Notes: a model not told the origin generated them from the letters alone. A stretch of DNA of 64,000 nucleotides from Streptomyces sp. DH5 (GCF_020873915.1 NZ_JAHWGP010000003.1:1-64000); one strand, 5' to 3'; counted from the stretch's first letter, positions 44,347 through 53,678 are shown. Made by a program: numbers and translations.

Positions 44347-44520
44347 TCAGTGCTTGAAGGCGTCCTTCGCCTTCTCCTTGGACTCGCGGGCGTCGCCCTT
44401 GCTCTTCCTGGCCTGCCCCTCGGCTGCCATGCGGTCGTTCCCGACGGCGCGGCCCAGCGTCTCCTCGGCCTTGCCCTGCGCCTGCTCGGTCTTCGCCTTG
44501 GCCTTCTCGCCGGCACTCAT
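44347..44520 (-). CDS. csbD: CsbD-family stress protein
   Basis: 57 residues, highly charged, Lys/Glu/Ala-rich: MSAGEKAKAKTEQAQGKAEE, then GRAVGNDRMAAEGQARKSKG. The repeated GKxxE/RKSKGD pattern and size fit CsbD. These are general-stress proteins under SigB control in Gram-positives; their biochemical role is unclear. The start is the ATG at 44520-44518; CCTCCTCG upstream on the complement gives an AGGAGG site. Confidence 0.82.
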   Translation of the reverse strand: MSAGEKAKAKTEQAQGKAEETLGRAVGNDRMAAEGQARKSKGDARESKEKAKDAFKH

Positions 44521-44569
44521 GGAACACGCCTCCTCGTAGCGTTCTTGCCGCTGTCGTGGTGGGGAGCGA

Positions 44570-44594
44570 GTGCCCGCACCGCTCCTTCACAAAC
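44570..44594 (-). promoter_or_regulatory. Candidate SigB-type promoter of csbD
   Basis: On the minus strand GTTT, 15 bp, GGGCAC. The Streptomyces SigB-family consensus is G..T, 14-16 bp, GGGTA, so there is one mismatch. It lies about 50 bp upstream of the CsbD start. Inferred from consensus only. Confidence 0.45.
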
Positions 44595-44658
44595 AAGGCG
44601 GTATCGAGGAGTGAGGGTGCCGACCGAGGGCATCCGGTGGCGCAGGAGGTTAATAACT

Positions 44659-44829
44659 ATGGTTCCCCTGTTGCTCGTTCTGCTTCTGGCCCTGATCCTC
44701 TTCGGCGCCGGCTTCGCCGTGAAGATTCTCTGGTGGATCGCCATCGCCGTGCTGGTGATCTGGCTGCTCGGCTTCGTCATGCGCTCCACGTCCGCCGGCG
44801 GTGGTCGCGGCCGCTGGTACCGATGGTGA
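44659..44829 (+). CDS. Small hydrophobic membrane protein
   Basis: 56 residues with two adjoining hydrophobic helices (VPLLLVLLLALILFGAGF, WIAIAVLVIWLLGFV) and a Gly/Arg-rich tail ending in RGRWYRW. A common Streptomyces stress-associated family. GCAGGAGG precedes the ATG with a spacer of about 9 bp. It is divergent from the CsbD gene. Confidence 0.8.
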   Translation: MVPLLLVLLLALILFGAGFAVKILWWIAIAVLVIWLLGFVMRSTSAGGGRGRWYRW

Positions 44830-44944
44830 GGCGTCCCGACGTCGCACCACGCCCGTGAGGGGCCCGGTCACCACGGTGGCCGGGCCCTCGGCGCGTCCAC
44901 CCGGCCCGACGGCCGGGCGGGACGGCGGCATGCCGTCCCGGCCC

Positions 44945-45379
44945 TCAGGTCAGGCGCATGCGGGCCGTGACCTGCTTGCCGATCTTCAACCGGCTGGTGT
45001 GCAGGTACTCGCACAGGCGGGTGACCAGCAGCAGGCCGTGGCCGCCGATGCGGTGCGGGTCGCGCGGCCGCACCACGGGCGGGTGCGGGGAGGTGTCGCG
45101 GACGGCGATGTCGAGGCGGTCCGCGCCGGGCACGAGGACGAGCAGGAGCGAGCCGGGGCCGGGTGCGTGACGGACGGCGTTGGTGACCAGCTCGCTGACC
45201 ACCAGGTGTGCGCCCAGTGCCGACTCGTGGTCCGCGCGCCGGCCGGCGCGCGCCAGCAGGGCGCTCACGGCGTCCCGCGCGTCCGCGATGGGGACACCCG
45301 TCAGGTCCCAGGCCGTGGTGAGGCGCAGCGGTTCCAGCCGGGCGTCGTCCCCGGCCGGCGGCATGAGCGGGATGACCAT
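44945..45379 (-). CDS. Anti-sigma-type ATP-binding protein (RsbW-like)
   Basis: 144 residues forming a lone HATPase_c domain: LVVSELVTNAVRHAPGPG (N-box), VRDTSPHPP (G1 box) and IGGHGLLLVTRLCE (G2 box). These are Streptomyces RsbW/SpoIIAB-type kinases, which bind a sigma factor or phosphorylate an anti-anti-sigma protein. No cognate partner is adjacent. Confidence 0.87.
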   Translation of the reverse strand: MVIPLMPPAGDDARLEPLRLTTAWDLTGVPIADARDAVSALLARAGRRADHESALGAHLVVSELVTNAVRHAPGPGSLLLVLVPGADRLDIAVRDTSPHPPVVRPRDPHRIGGHGLLLVTRLCEYLHTSRLKIGKQVTARMRLT

Positions 45380-45542
45380 GAGAGTGTCTCCGTCATTGCT
45401 CGGCGTCCTTCTGATCACGGATTGTCGCCTTCGATGGCGTTCGCTTACCCACTGTGTCCGTTTCCATGAGTCTCCTGCGGCTGGTGCGGTGTCCGATGCC
45501 GACCGGTGAGCTGTCGACGGCAGCGACGGGTACCCGGAAGGC

Positions 45543-46046
45543 ATGAGGCTCATCAGTGAGGATGCGCGAGCGTCCGGCCGGGCCGCGTGGACGGCCGGCT
45601 CCGCCGTCGCCGTGGTGGCCGCGGCAGTGGCCGGCGCCCGGGCGGTCGACGCCGACAGCACCTGGTACCGGTCCCTGGACAAGCCGGCCTGGCAACCGCC
45701 GGGCTGGACGTTCGGTGCCGTGTGGACGCCGTTGTACGCGACCATCGCCTGGAGCGCGGGTCGCGGGCTGAGCAGGACGCGCGGCCGGCAGCGGGCGCGG
45801 CTGGCCACGGCCCTGGCGGTGAACCTGGTGCTCAACGCGGGCTGGAACCAGGCGTTCTTCCGCCGGCGCAGTCCGCGGGCCGGGCTGGCCGGCACCCTGG
45901 CGCTCGATCTCAGCAACGCGCACCTCGTCCGCCGCGTGGCCGGCGCGGACCGCACCGCCGCCGCCGCGCTGGCCCCCTACGCCGCCTGGTGCCTGTTCGC
46001 CACCGCCCTGAACCTCTCCCTGGTCCGGCGCAATCCGGCCGCCTGA
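45543..46046 (+). CDS. tspO: TspO/MBR-family protein
   Basis: 167 residues with five membrane helices. The family core is visible: WYRSLDKPAWQPPGWTFGAVW, the tryptophan/proline-rich loop, then NLVLNAGWNQAFFRRRSPRAG and PYAAWCLFATALNLSLV. TspO proteins bind or break down porphyrins and respond to stress. Divergent from the anti-sigma gene. Confidence 0.88.
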   Translation: MRLISEDARASGRAAWTAGSAVAVVAAAVAGARAVDADSTWYRSLDKPAWQPPGWTFGAVWTPLYATIAWSAGRGLSRTRGRQRARLATALAVNLVLNAGWNQAFFRRRSPRAGLAGTLALDLSNAHLVRRVAGADRTAAAALAPYAAWCLFATALNLSLVRRNPAA

Positions 46047-46181
46047 ACCCGCCCGGCGGTGCGGGCACGCCGGCACGGCCCGCTCCCGGTGTCCGCGGTG
46101 GCCGTTGTCCGCGAACTCCCGCGAATTCGTCCGTGAACGGTAACGGACGCATCCGCGGCCGTCCTTCCCCCGTCCCTCCAG

Positions 46182-47006
46182 GTGGTTCCCAGGGGAACCG
46201 GGGACGAGCGACGGTGCGGAGGCGGGGCGGGCATAGCACGGCACGGTGGTGGGCGGGGCTGGTACGGCAAGGTGGCAGGCGCGGCACTCGGGGTGACGGC
46301 ACTGGCCGTCGGCGCCTCGGTGTGGACAGCGCAGGCCGACGTCACGGACGGCCCGGCGCCGCAGGCGAGCGCGTCGGCGACGCCGGGGAGCGCGGTCGAG
46401 CGGGTCTCGGAGACCATCGTGCACGCCTCCGACGCGGGGCCGCGCGGCGTCAACGTCACCATCGACGACGGCCCCGACCCCCGGTGGACCCCTCAGGTGC
46501 TCGACCTGCTGCGCGAGCACGGGGTGAAGGCCACGTTCTGTGTGACGGGCACCCAGGCCGAGGCCCACCCGGACCTGGTGAAGGACGTGGTCGCGGCCGG
46601 GCACCGGCTGTGCAACCACTCCGTCTCGCACGACACCGCCATGGACAGGAAGTCCGAGGCCTACCAGTCGCGGCAGATCCTCGACGCCGAACGCGCGATC
46701 ACCGAGGCGTCCGGGGGAGTGCGCCCGCTGTACTACCGGGCGCCCGGCGGCGCCTTCACCCCCTACAGCCGTGAGCTGGCCGCCTCCCGGGGCATGCGCC
46801 CACTGGGCTGGAACGTGGACACCAAGGACTTCGAGCGGCCCGGCGCGGACGCGATCGTCGCCACGGTCGAGCGGGAACTCCCGAACGGCCCGACGCTCCT
46901 CTTCCACGACGCGGGCGGCGACCGCTCCCAGACCGTCGACGCGCTGCGCCGCGTCCTCCCCTGGCTCAAGGAGCAGGGGCACACCTTCGGTTTCCCGGTG
47001 CGCTGA
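46182..47006 (+). CDS. Secreted polysaccharide deacetylase (NodB domain)
   Basis: Up to 274 residues. A signal peptide-like helix VAGAALGVTALAVGASVW precedes the NodB domain, which has metal ligands in TIDDGPDPRW and NHSVSHDTAM. YYRAPGGAFTPYS and NVDTKDFERPGADAI complete the barrel, and LLFHDAGGDRSQ carries the catalytic His. It should deacetylate peptidoglycan or a glycan outside the cell. GTG 46272 gives a cleaner signal peptide and may be the real start. Confidence 0.85.
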   Translation: MVPRGTGDERRCGGGAGIARHGGGRGWYGKVAGAALGVTALAVGASVWTAQADVTDGPAPQASASATPGSAVERVSETIVHASDAGPRGVNVTIDDGPDPRWTPQVLDLLREHGVKATFCVTGTQAEAHPDLVKDVVAAGHRLCNHSVSHDTAMDRKSEAYQSRQILDAERAITEASGGVRPLYYRAPGGAFTPYSRELAASRGMRPLGWNVDTKDFERPGADAIVATVERELPNGPTLLFHDAGGDRSQTVDALRRVLPWLKEQGHTFGFPVR

Positions 47007-47023
47007 GCCCCGCCGCGCTCGTC

Positions 47024-47052
47024 CCCGGTGCGCCGACGTGCGGCGCACCGGG
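47024..47052. terminator. Bidirectional terminator
   Basis: 12-bp perfect stem CCCGGTGCGCCG with a 5-nt loop, between convergent deacetylase and PAP2 genes. Confidence 0.85.
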
Positions 47053-47078
47053 CGTCCGGCCGTCCCGTCACCGGCCGG

Positions 47079-48638
47079 TCACGCGCTGTCGACGGCGTCC
47101 TGGACGCGGTCGCCCGGCACGGGGTCGGCGGGCGCCGGCCGCGCGGGACCCGCGGGCGCCGGCAGCACGGGACCCGCGGGCGCCGACAGCACGGCCCGGG
47201 CCGGCTCCGGGTCCGGCTCCGGGAGAGGTGCCGGCGCGGTCTCCCGTGACCACGCCCCGGTGACGCGTACGTAGCCGTACACGACGGACGCCGTCGCCAC
47301 GAGGAGCAACGGGCCCGCCAGCCACGGCAGCCGGGCCATCTCCACGGGCAGCCAGCGGTACGCCAGCAGCAGCGCGGCGAAGACCACCGTGCCGTAGGCG
47401 GCGAGCCGGAGTCCGGCGCGGTCCCAGCCGCGGTCGTACGCGCGCAGAGCCACCTCGATGGTGAGGGTGAAGACGACGCCGGCGAGCAGGTCCACGCCGT
47501 AGTGGTAGCCGAAGCCCAGGGTCGCGCAGAGGGTGGCGATCAGCCAGAACGTCCCCGCGTACCGCAGGAGACGCGGACCCGGGCGGGAGTGGATGTAGAT
47601 GGCGACGGCCCACGCCGTGTGCAGGCTCGGCATGCAGTTGCGCGGGGTGATCTCGTCGAACGGCATGGGCCGGGGGGCGTCGGCCGGTGGCGGTGTCCCC
47701 GGCCACAGCTCCCCCACGGCCCAGGGTGCGGTGGCCGGCATGTCCGGGGCCCACAGGCTGATGGCGGACCAGTGCTCGGTGCCCGTGCCGTAGGCGAAGA
47801 GCGGGCCGACCACCGGGAAGATCATGTAGAAGGCCGGTCCGACGAGGCCGATCACCAGGAACGTGCGCACCAGGTGGTGGCGCGGGAAGCGGCGCTCGGC
47901 CGCCACGTGGCGCAGTTGGTACAGCGCGGCGATGACCGCGGCGACCGCGAGATTGCCGTAGACGAAGTCGAGGAAGTTGAAGCCGACGGCACCGGTGGCC
48001 TCCACGACCCGGCCCACCAGCCAGGACGGGTTGCCCAGCGCGTGGTCGGCGGCGGCCAGGTACTGGTCGAGCACCATCGGGCGGGTCTTGGAGGTGATGA
48101 GCAGCCAGGTGTCGCCCGTCTTGCGGCCGGCCATCAGCAGCAGCGCCAGGCCGACGCCCTTCAGCAGCAGGGTGCGTTCCGGGCCGGTGCGGCGGGTGAC
48201 GGCGACGACCGCGACGCCCAGGGTCGCCCACAGGGCACCGTTGCCGAAGGGGTGGCCGCCGGCCGTGTCGATGTCGGCGGCCCACCGGACCGCGAGGAAG
48301 GCGAGGTCGACGGCGACGGCCGCGCCCACCACGACGAACCGTTGCCGCCAGGTGAGCACCACCGTCATCAGCGCCATGGAGGCGTAGAGCAGGCCCCCCG
48401 ACTTGGGGGCGTGGATCACTTCGCGCGTCTGGAGGGTGATCGGCCCCGGTGTGCCGTAGCGGCGCGCGGCCAGCTCCAGCGCGACGAGGAAGCCGAGGGT
48501 CACGACGCCGCCCACGGTCCACAGGACGGTCCGTGGGCGGCGCCATATCGGGGCCTCGGCTGCCTCGGGCGTCCCGCCGGTCTCGGCCGTCCCGGGTATG
48601 CGTATGCGCTGAACGTTCTGCGGCGGTATGTGTCTCAA
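47079..48638 (-). CDS. PAP2-superfamily membrane protein (AUR1-like)
   Basis: 519 residues with about 12 helices. The phosphatase signature lies in the C-terminal part: ITPRNCMPSLHTAWAVA with the active-site His, then GFGYHYGVDLLAG. An upstream MVLDQYLAAADHALGNPSW and FNFLDFVYGN match inositol-phosphorylceramide-synthase-like proteins. It may transfer or remove a lipid-linked phosphate. The last 70 residues are an Ala/Pro-rich tail with short repeats (PAGPVLPAPAGPARPAP). Confidence 0.83.
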   Translation of the reverse strand: MRHIPPQNVQRIRIPGTAETGGTPEAAEAPIWRRPRTVLWTVGGVVTLGFLVALELAARRYGTPGPITLQTREVIHAPKSGGLLYASMALMTVVLTWRQRFVVVGAAVAVDLAFLAVRWAADIDTAGGHPFGNGALWATLGVAVVAVTRRTGPERTLLLKGVGLALLLMAGRKTGDTWLLITSKTRPMVLDQYLAAADHALGNPSWLVGRVVEATGAVGFNFLDFVYGNLAVAAVIAALYQLRHVAAERRFPRHHLVRTFLVIGLVGPAFYMIFPVVGPLFAYGTGTEHWSAISLWAPDMPATAPWAVGELWPGTPPPADAPRPMPFDEITPRNCMPSLHTAWAVAIYIHSRPGPRLLRYAGTFWLIATLCATLGFGYHYGVDLLAGVVFTLTIEVALRAYDRGWDRAGLRLAAYGTVVFAALLLAYRWLPVEMARLPWLAGPLLLVATASVVYGYVRVTGAWSRETAPAPLPEPDPEPARAVLSAPAGPVLPAPAGPARPAPADPVPGDRVQDAVDSA

Positions 48639-48794
48639 CTTCTGTCAGCTTTGTTTGAGGGTGCTCGCGTCGGGGCGGATATCGTCCCATCTTCCGATCA
48701 GGACCGTGCCCTCCCCGCAAGGAACGGCCGGTCGGAGGCAAGACGCGTGGAGCGCACCGCGCGTTCCGCCGCCCTCTCGCCCACCACTTCACCA

Positions 48795-48810
48795 TCTACA
48801 AGAATGTAGA
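48795..48810. promoter_or_regulatory. Candidate operator upstream of glsB-like gene
   Basis: Inverted repeat TCTACA-N4-TGTAGA in an AT-rich patch about 60 bp before the ATG. The spaced TACA/TGTA core loosely recalls BlaI/CopY-type sites. Regulator unknown. Confidence 0.4.
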
Positions 48811-48868
48811 AGATAGGGTGGGGGGACCGCCTCGCACGAACACGGCGGTGGAACGGAGCGTCGGAGAG

Positions 48869-49135
48869 ATGAGCATCGTCGCCTGGCTGGTCCTGGGACT
48901 CCTCGCGGGAGCGATCGCCAAGCTGATCCTGCCCGGGCGTGATCCGGGCGGTTGCGCCGGCACGACGGCCATCGGCATCGCCGGCGCCTTCCTGGGGGGC
49001 TGGCTGTCGGCCGAGTTGCTCGACCGGCCGGTGCAGCGGGAGTTCTACGACGCGGCGACCTGGGGCTCCGCCGTCGCGGGCGCCCTCGTCCTGCTGATCG
49101 CCTACCGCCTGCTGTTCGGCAGGTCCCGGAACTGA
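48869..49135 (+). CDS. GlsB/YeaQ/YmgE-family membrane protein
   Basis: 88 residues with three helices: [39 protein letters not shown] and [18 protein letters not shown]. This is the small transglycosylase-associated/GlsB stress family. ATG 48869 follows CGGAGAG. An upstream in-frame extension (MGGPPRTN) is not family-like. Confidence 0.87.
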   Translation: MSIVAWLVLGLLAGAIAKLILPGRDPGGCAGTTAIGIAGAFLGGWLSAELLDRPVQREFYDAATWGSAVAGALVLLIAYRLLFGRSRN

Positions 49136-49226
49136 CCACCCCCTCAGGACGTCTTCCATGTCCTCGATACACCTGGTCCCGTCCACCGCACGGACCGTGA
49201 CCACACCTGCCGAGAAGGAGCACGCA

Positions 49227-49802
49227 ATGGGAATCTCCCTGGCCAAGGGCGGCAACGTCTCACTCAGCAAGGAGGCGCCGGGCCTGACCGCCGTGCTGGT
49301 CGGCCTGGGCTGGGACGTACGCACCACGACCGGCACCGACTACGACCTCGACGCCTCGGCCCTGCTCCTCGACGCGTCCGGCAAGGTGCTCTCGGACGGG
49401 CATTTCGTCTTCTACAACAACCTCACCAGCCCCGACGGATCGGTCGAGCACACCGGCGACAACCTCACCGGAGAGGGCGAGGGTGACGACGAGGCGGTCA
49501 AGGTGAACCTCGCCACCGTGCCCGGCACCGTCGACCGGATCGTCTTCCCGGTATCCATCCACGACGCGGAGAACCGCGGCCAGAGCTTCGGCCAGGTCCG
49601 CAACGCCTTCATCCGGGTCGTCAACCAGGCGAACAACGTGGAGATCGCCCGCTACGACCTGTCCGAGGACGCCTCGACGGAGACCGCCATGGTCTTCGGC
49701 GAGCTGTACCGCAACGGCGCCGAGTGGAAGTTCCGGGCCGTCGGACAGGGATACGCCTCGGGGCTGGCCGGCATCGCCGCCGACTTCGGCGTCAGCGTCT
49801 GA
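49227..49802 (+). CDS. terD: TerD-family tellurium/stress protein (1)
   Basis: 191 residues of the TerD fold: [59 protein letters not shown], and a Ca-binding [15 protein letters not shown] acidic stretch. Such proteins bind calcium and occur in stress and tellurite clusters. AGAAGGAG precedes the ATG 7 bp upstream. The second TerD gene follows after 165 bp; no terC or terB is here. Confidence 0.93.
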   Translation: MGISLAKGGNVSLSKEAPGLTAVLVGLGWDVRTTTGTDYDLDASALLLDASGKVLSDGHFVFYNNLTSPDGSVEHTGDNLTGEGEGDDEAVKVNLATVPGTVDRIVFPVSIHDAENRGQSFGQVRNAFIRVVNQANNVEIARYDLSEDASTETAMVFGELYRNGAEWKFRAVGQGYASGLAGIAADFGVSV

Positions 49803-49967
49803 TCCGACCGCCCCGGCCGGGCAGGCCACCCGCCGGCCGGGGCCCGGCCGGCCGTGGCACCCGACCCCCGCCCGGCCGCCACGGCTGTGACAGACCCGCC
49901 ATATCGGATCTTCACGGCACCAGGCAGACTCGGGGCTGAAGTCCCGCAGACGGAGGATGACTCACGC

Positions 49968-50552
49968 ATGATCACGCTCACCAAGGAAGACGGACCCGCG
50001 GACCTGGACGGGGTCACCCACCTGTCCATCGGTGTCTCCTGGGACCCCACCGCCGGCAGCAGCGGCGGAGTGCTCGGCAAGCTGCGCCGCAAGACCGGCA
50101 CCGACCTCGACCTGATAGCCGTCGCCATGCAGGGCGGCGACCCGGTCCGCCTCGCCGGCCTCGACTCGCTCGACCCCATCGGCAACGGCTCGCTGCTCCA
50201 CAGCGGCGACAACCAGACCGGCCACGGCGACGGGGACGACGAGACGGTGACCGTCGAGTTCGCCCGGCTGCCCTCCGCCATCACGTCGGTCGTGTTCGTC
50301 GCCGCCGCCTACAAGAAGGGCAGCTCCTTCCAGAAGGCCCGCAACATCAGCTTCAAGGTCTACGACGCCACCGGCGGGAGCACCCAGCAGGTCGCCGACA
50401 TCTGGCCCAGCCTGCTCAGCCAGGACAACGGCTGTGCCGTGGCGAAGGCCGTGCGGGTCAACGGCTCCTGGAAACTCGAGGTGATCAACGAGACGGGCAA
50501 GGTCAAGCAGGGCGACGAGCACGCCCTGATGCGCTTCGCCGTCAGCAAGTAG
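49968..50552 (+). CDS. TerD-family protein (2)
   Basis: 194 residues, a diverged TerD/TerX-like member: SIGVSWDPTAGSSGGVLGKL, TDLDLIAVAMQGGDPVRLAG, LHSGDNQTGHGDGDDETVTV. It keeps the acidic calcium-site pattern but lacks the GISLxKGG start. GGAGGATG lies upstream of the ATG. Confidence 0.9.
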   Translation: MITLTKEDGPADLDGVTHLSIGVSWDPTAGSSGGVLGKLRRKTGTDLDLIAVAMQGGDPVRLAGLDSLDPIGNGSLLHSGDNQTGHGDGDDETVTVEFARLPSAITSVVFVAAAYKKGSSFQKARNISFKVYDATGGSTQQVADIWPSLLSQDNGCAVAKAVRVNGSWKLEVINETGKVKQGDEHALMRFAVSK

Positions 50553-50798
50553 CGCGACCGCGAGGGGCCCCGCGACCGACGCGTCGCCGCTCGCGGGGGC
50601 CGCCTCCCCCGGATCGCCCCCGGCGCGTGCGGTGCACGCCCCCTCCAGCGGGGCCCGTGCGCCCCGCCGGCGCGGGAGCGACCGCACGGACGCCGACGAG
50701 ACCCCGGGACCCGTCGCACACGGCCGAGAGCGGCACGAGCCACCGGCCGCCCCGACCCCTGACCCGGCCGGCCTGACCGGTCGGACCGGTCCGACCGC

Positions 50799-51518
50799 TC
50801 AGGCCGGATCGGCACCGGGCGCCAGCACCGCGGTGACGACCCCGCCGGCCGAGGCGGTGACGTCGGACACGAAGCGCCGTCGGGACAGGCCGAGCCGCCG
50901 CAGGGCGGGGCCGTGATCGACGGCCACGACGAGGCAGGCCGCGAGGAGGAGGAGCCGCCACAGGGTCATCACCGGGCGGCGCAGGGGACCCGGGAGCTCC
51001 GACAGGGAGGCGTGCAGGCGGGCGCAGTGGAACGGGACGTGGCGCAGCTCGTCGGCGAGGATCCGGGCCGCCACGTCCGTGGTGAGCGGATCGTCGGTGC
51101 CGTCGCGCAGGGCGCGGTAGTAGCGCAGTGCCACCACCTCCGCGACCATCAGCACCAGCAACTCCGTGCGCAGGCCCATCAGGCGCCGCAGTCGCACGAA
51201 GGCCGTGTCGCTCCAGTGGCGGGTGAGCACCGGCACACCGCCCGCGGCCAGCAGGCGGGCGAGGAGACGGGCGTGGTTCTGCTCCTCGGCGACGAAGAGC
51301 CGGACCGCCCGCGCGTAGTCGGGGTCGCCGGCCGCGTCCGCCTTGGCCACGAGGTCGGCGCCGTCGCCGTCCTCGCCGACCTGGAAGCGCCGGATGCCGG
51401 CCCACACCGCCGGCGGAAGCGTCGCTCCGCGCTCCCAGTCCGGATCGCCCCGCACCCGTCTGCGCTCGCGCTCGTCCTCGAACCGCCCGGTCCACTCGGC
51501 GAAGCCGCCCGTCCGCAC
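50799..51518 (-). CDS. Ferritin-like di-iron protein of unknown function
   Basis: 239 residues, mainly helical. Carboxylate/histidine pairs VAEEQNHARLL, MVAEVVALRYYRAL and LADELRHVPFH have the spacing of a ferritin-like four-helix di-iron site. A hydrophobic segment LLLLAACLVVAVD near the C-terminus may anchor it. Oxygenase or oxidase chemistry is possible; no closer family recognised. Confidence 0.65.
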   Translation of the reverse strand: MRTGGFAEWTGRFEDERERRRVRGDPDWERGATLPPAVWAGIRRFQVGEDGDGADLVAKADAAGDPDYARAVRLFVAEEQNHARLLARLLAAGGVPVLTRHWSDTAFVRLRRLMGLRTELLVLMVAEVVALRYYRALRDGTDDPLTTDVAARILADELRHVPFHCARLHASLSELPGPLRRPVMTLWRLLLLAACLVVAVDHGPALRRLGLSRRRFVSDVTASAGGVVTAVLAPGADPA

Positions 51519-51722
51519 CCGATCTCCCCTCCGCCCGGCACCGCCACCGTGCCCCGGAGAGGGGAGACGCGCACCGGTGCCGAAGCGTTCCCCGGTGTAC
51601 GGGCTGTCAGGACCGCCCGTCCCGGTGGGCCAGGGCGCGTTCCGTGGCGGGGAGGGCCGGGTGGGGGAGGTGGCGCGGAGAGCGACTCCCGTGCTCCCGC
51701 GGGTTCTTGCGCCCGCCGTGCG

Positions 51723-52694
51723 TCAGGGGCCGTAGACCACCGACCAGGGGCGCGGGGTGTCGTCCGGGGAACGCGCGGCGGTGGTGCCGGGCGCGGCCGG
51801 GGCGTGGTCGCGGGAGAGGACACCGGCCGCGAGGTCCGCGAAGCGGCGGGCGGCCGGGTGCGGGGTGCGGGCGGCGGGCCAGGCGCCGCTGACGCGCAGC
51901 GCGAGCGGGCGTCCCGCCAACGGGCGCCAGGCGACCCGGGGTTCCTTGCGGGCCAGCCGGCCCTGGTCGAAGGCGACCGCGTGGCCGGCGGCGACGAGGG
52001 CCAGCAGGAACTCGGGGTTGGACGCGTGGCGGAGCCGGCCGGGCACGAAGCCCGCGGCGCGGCACACCTCGAGGATCCGGTCGTACCAGCCGGGCGCGTT
52101 CGCCCGGGGGAAGAGCACCAGGTCGTGGCCCGACAGGTCGGCGAGCCCCGGTTCGGTGAGCCGGGCCAGGGGGGAGGTCCGGGGCAGGACCACACCCAGG
52201 TCCCGGGAGACCTCGGGGCCGAGCCGCAGTTCGGTGGCGTCGACGGGGTGGTGCACGAGTCCGACGTCCAGCCCCCCGGAGACCAGCAGCCGGACCTGCT
52301 CCCGCGTGGTGACCTCCTGAAGGTCCACGGCCAGCCCCGGGGCGTCCTCGGCGCAGACGGCCAGCAGCGCGGACAGCACGGCGGCCGAGGTGTCCGGCGG
52401 CACGCCCGCGCGGAGCGTGCCGAGGCCCCCGTCGGCTGCCCTGCGGGCCAGCACCCGCAGCCGCTCCTCCCGGGCGAGGAGGTCCCGGGCCTGCTCCAGG
52501 AGTGCCGCCCCGGCGGCGCTCAGCCGGACCCCGGGCGGCGAACGGTCGAACAGCTCCGCGCCGAGCTCCCGCTCCAGCCGGCGGATCGCCTGGCTCAGCG
52601 GCGGCTGCGCCATGCCCAGCCGCTCGGCGGCCCGGCTGAAGTGCAACTCCTCGGCCACGGTGACGAAGAGACGCAGGTGGCGCAAGAGATTCAC
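51723..52694 (-). CDS. LysR-family regulator
   Basis: 323 residues. N-terminal helix-turn-helix VNLLRHLRLFVTVAEELHFS, RAAERLGMAQPPLSQAIRRL; C-terminal substrate-binding domain with GLGTLRAGVPPDTSAAVL. GTG 52694. It is divergent from a beta-lactamase-fold hydrolase gene 63 bp away, the arrangement of ampR/ampC or blaB/blaA in Streptomyces cacaoi. Confidence 0.92.
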   Translation of the reverse strand: MNLLRHLRLFVTVAEELHFSRAAERLGMAQPPLSQAIRRLERELGAELFDRSPPGVRLSAAGAALLEQARDLLAREERLRVLARRAADGGLGTLRAGVPPDTSAAVLSALLAVCAEDAPGLAVDLQEVTTREQVRLLVSGGLDVGLVHHPVDATELRLGPEVSRDLGVVLPRTSPLARLTEPGLADLSGHDLVLFPRANAPGWYDRILEVCRAAGFVPGRLRHASNPEFLLALVAAGHAVAFDQGRLARKEPRVAWRPLAGRPLALRVSGAWPAARTPHPAARRFADLAAGVLSRDHAPAAPGTTAARSPDDTPRPWSVVYGP

Positions 52695-52757
52695 AGCGGG
52701 GATCGTACGGGAGCCGCTGGGGGATGATCGGGCCGTCGACGCGGGAAAGGGTGAGCG

Positions 52758-53678
52758 GTGGTCGCAGAGGTGTCGGAGGTCGGGGAACGGGTCCGGCGGG
52801 TCTTCGCGGGCGCGCGGGCCCAAGGTCAGCTGCACGCCGTGCCCGTTCGCACGGGGGCGGACGGCGGCGGTGAGGTCGCGGTGGGGGCCGACGATCCGGT
52901 CGTGATCGCCTCGGTCTTCAAGGTGCTGCTGGTGCTGGAGTTCGCCCGGCAGGTGGCCGCCGGGCAGCTCGACCCGCGGGAACGGGTGCGGGTCACCGCG
53001 GCCGACCGGCTCGGCGGCTGGGGGACCGCCGGCTGCCTGGACGACGTCGAGCTGTCGCTGCGCGACCTGGCCCACTTCGCGATGTCCGTCAGCGACAACA
53101 CGGCCGCCGACCTGCTGCTGGACCGCGTGGGCCTGGACACCGTACGGCTCCTCGCGGCGGAACTCGGCCTGGAGCGCACCCGGATCGTGGGCGGCCCGCG
53201 CCACCTGCTGGAGTCGCTGCTCGCGGAGACCGGGGCGCGCGACGAGCGCGAGTTCGCCGTCCGCTACCCGGCGCTGCCCGAGGACCGCAAGCGCCGGCTG
53301 GCCGTACTGGACCCCCGCCACACCACGGCGAGCACACCCCGCGAGATCACCCGGCTGCTGCGGCTCGTGTGGAGCGACGCGGCCGGCCCCGCGCGGGCCT
53401 GCGCCTTCGTACGGGACCTGATGGGGCGGCAGGTCTTCCGGCACCGGCTGGTGTCGGGCTTCCCGGACGAGGTGACGGTCGCGGCCAAGACCGGGACCCT
53501 GCCGGGGCTGCACATGGAGGCGGGTGTGGTGCGCTACCCCGACGGCGCGTCCTACGCCGTCGCCGTCTTCGCCCGCACCCACGACCTCGCCGCCTCCCGC
53601 GCCACGGTGGACGCCGCGATCGGCCGGGCGGCCGCGATCGCGGTCGGGGCGCTGCGCGGGAGCGGGGACGGCCGCTGA
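52758..53678 (+). CDS. Beta-lactamase-fold serine hydrolase
   Basis: 306 residues. The class A frame is present: SVFK for the SxxK serine, SVSDNTAADLLL for SDN, and AAKTGTLPG for KTG. The omega-loop Glu of true class A enzymes (ExxLN) is absent; the region reads LDPRHTTASTP. There is no signal peptide. It is therefore more likely a cytosolic serine hydrolase or a degenerate lactamase. GTG 52758; probably controlled by the divergent LysR protein. Confidence 0.8.
   Translation: MVAEVSEVGERVRRVFAGARAQGQLHAVPVRTGADGGGEVAVGADDPVVIASVFKVLLVLEFARQVAAGQLDPRERVRVTAADRLGGWGTAGCLDDVELSLRDLAHFAMSVSDNTAADLLLDRVGLDTVRLLAAELGLERTRIVGGPRHLLESLLAETGARDEREFAVRYPALPEDRKRRLAVLDPRHTTASTPREITRLLRLVWSDAAGPARACAFVRDLMGRQVFRHRLVSGFPDEVTVAAKTGTLPGLHMEAGVVRYPDGASYAVAVFARTHDLAASRATVDAAIGRAAAIAVGALRGSGDGR

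Noticed and set aside
52758-53678. Naming the gene a class A beta-lactamase.
   Set aside because: The ExxLN omega-loop motif and an export signal are missing.
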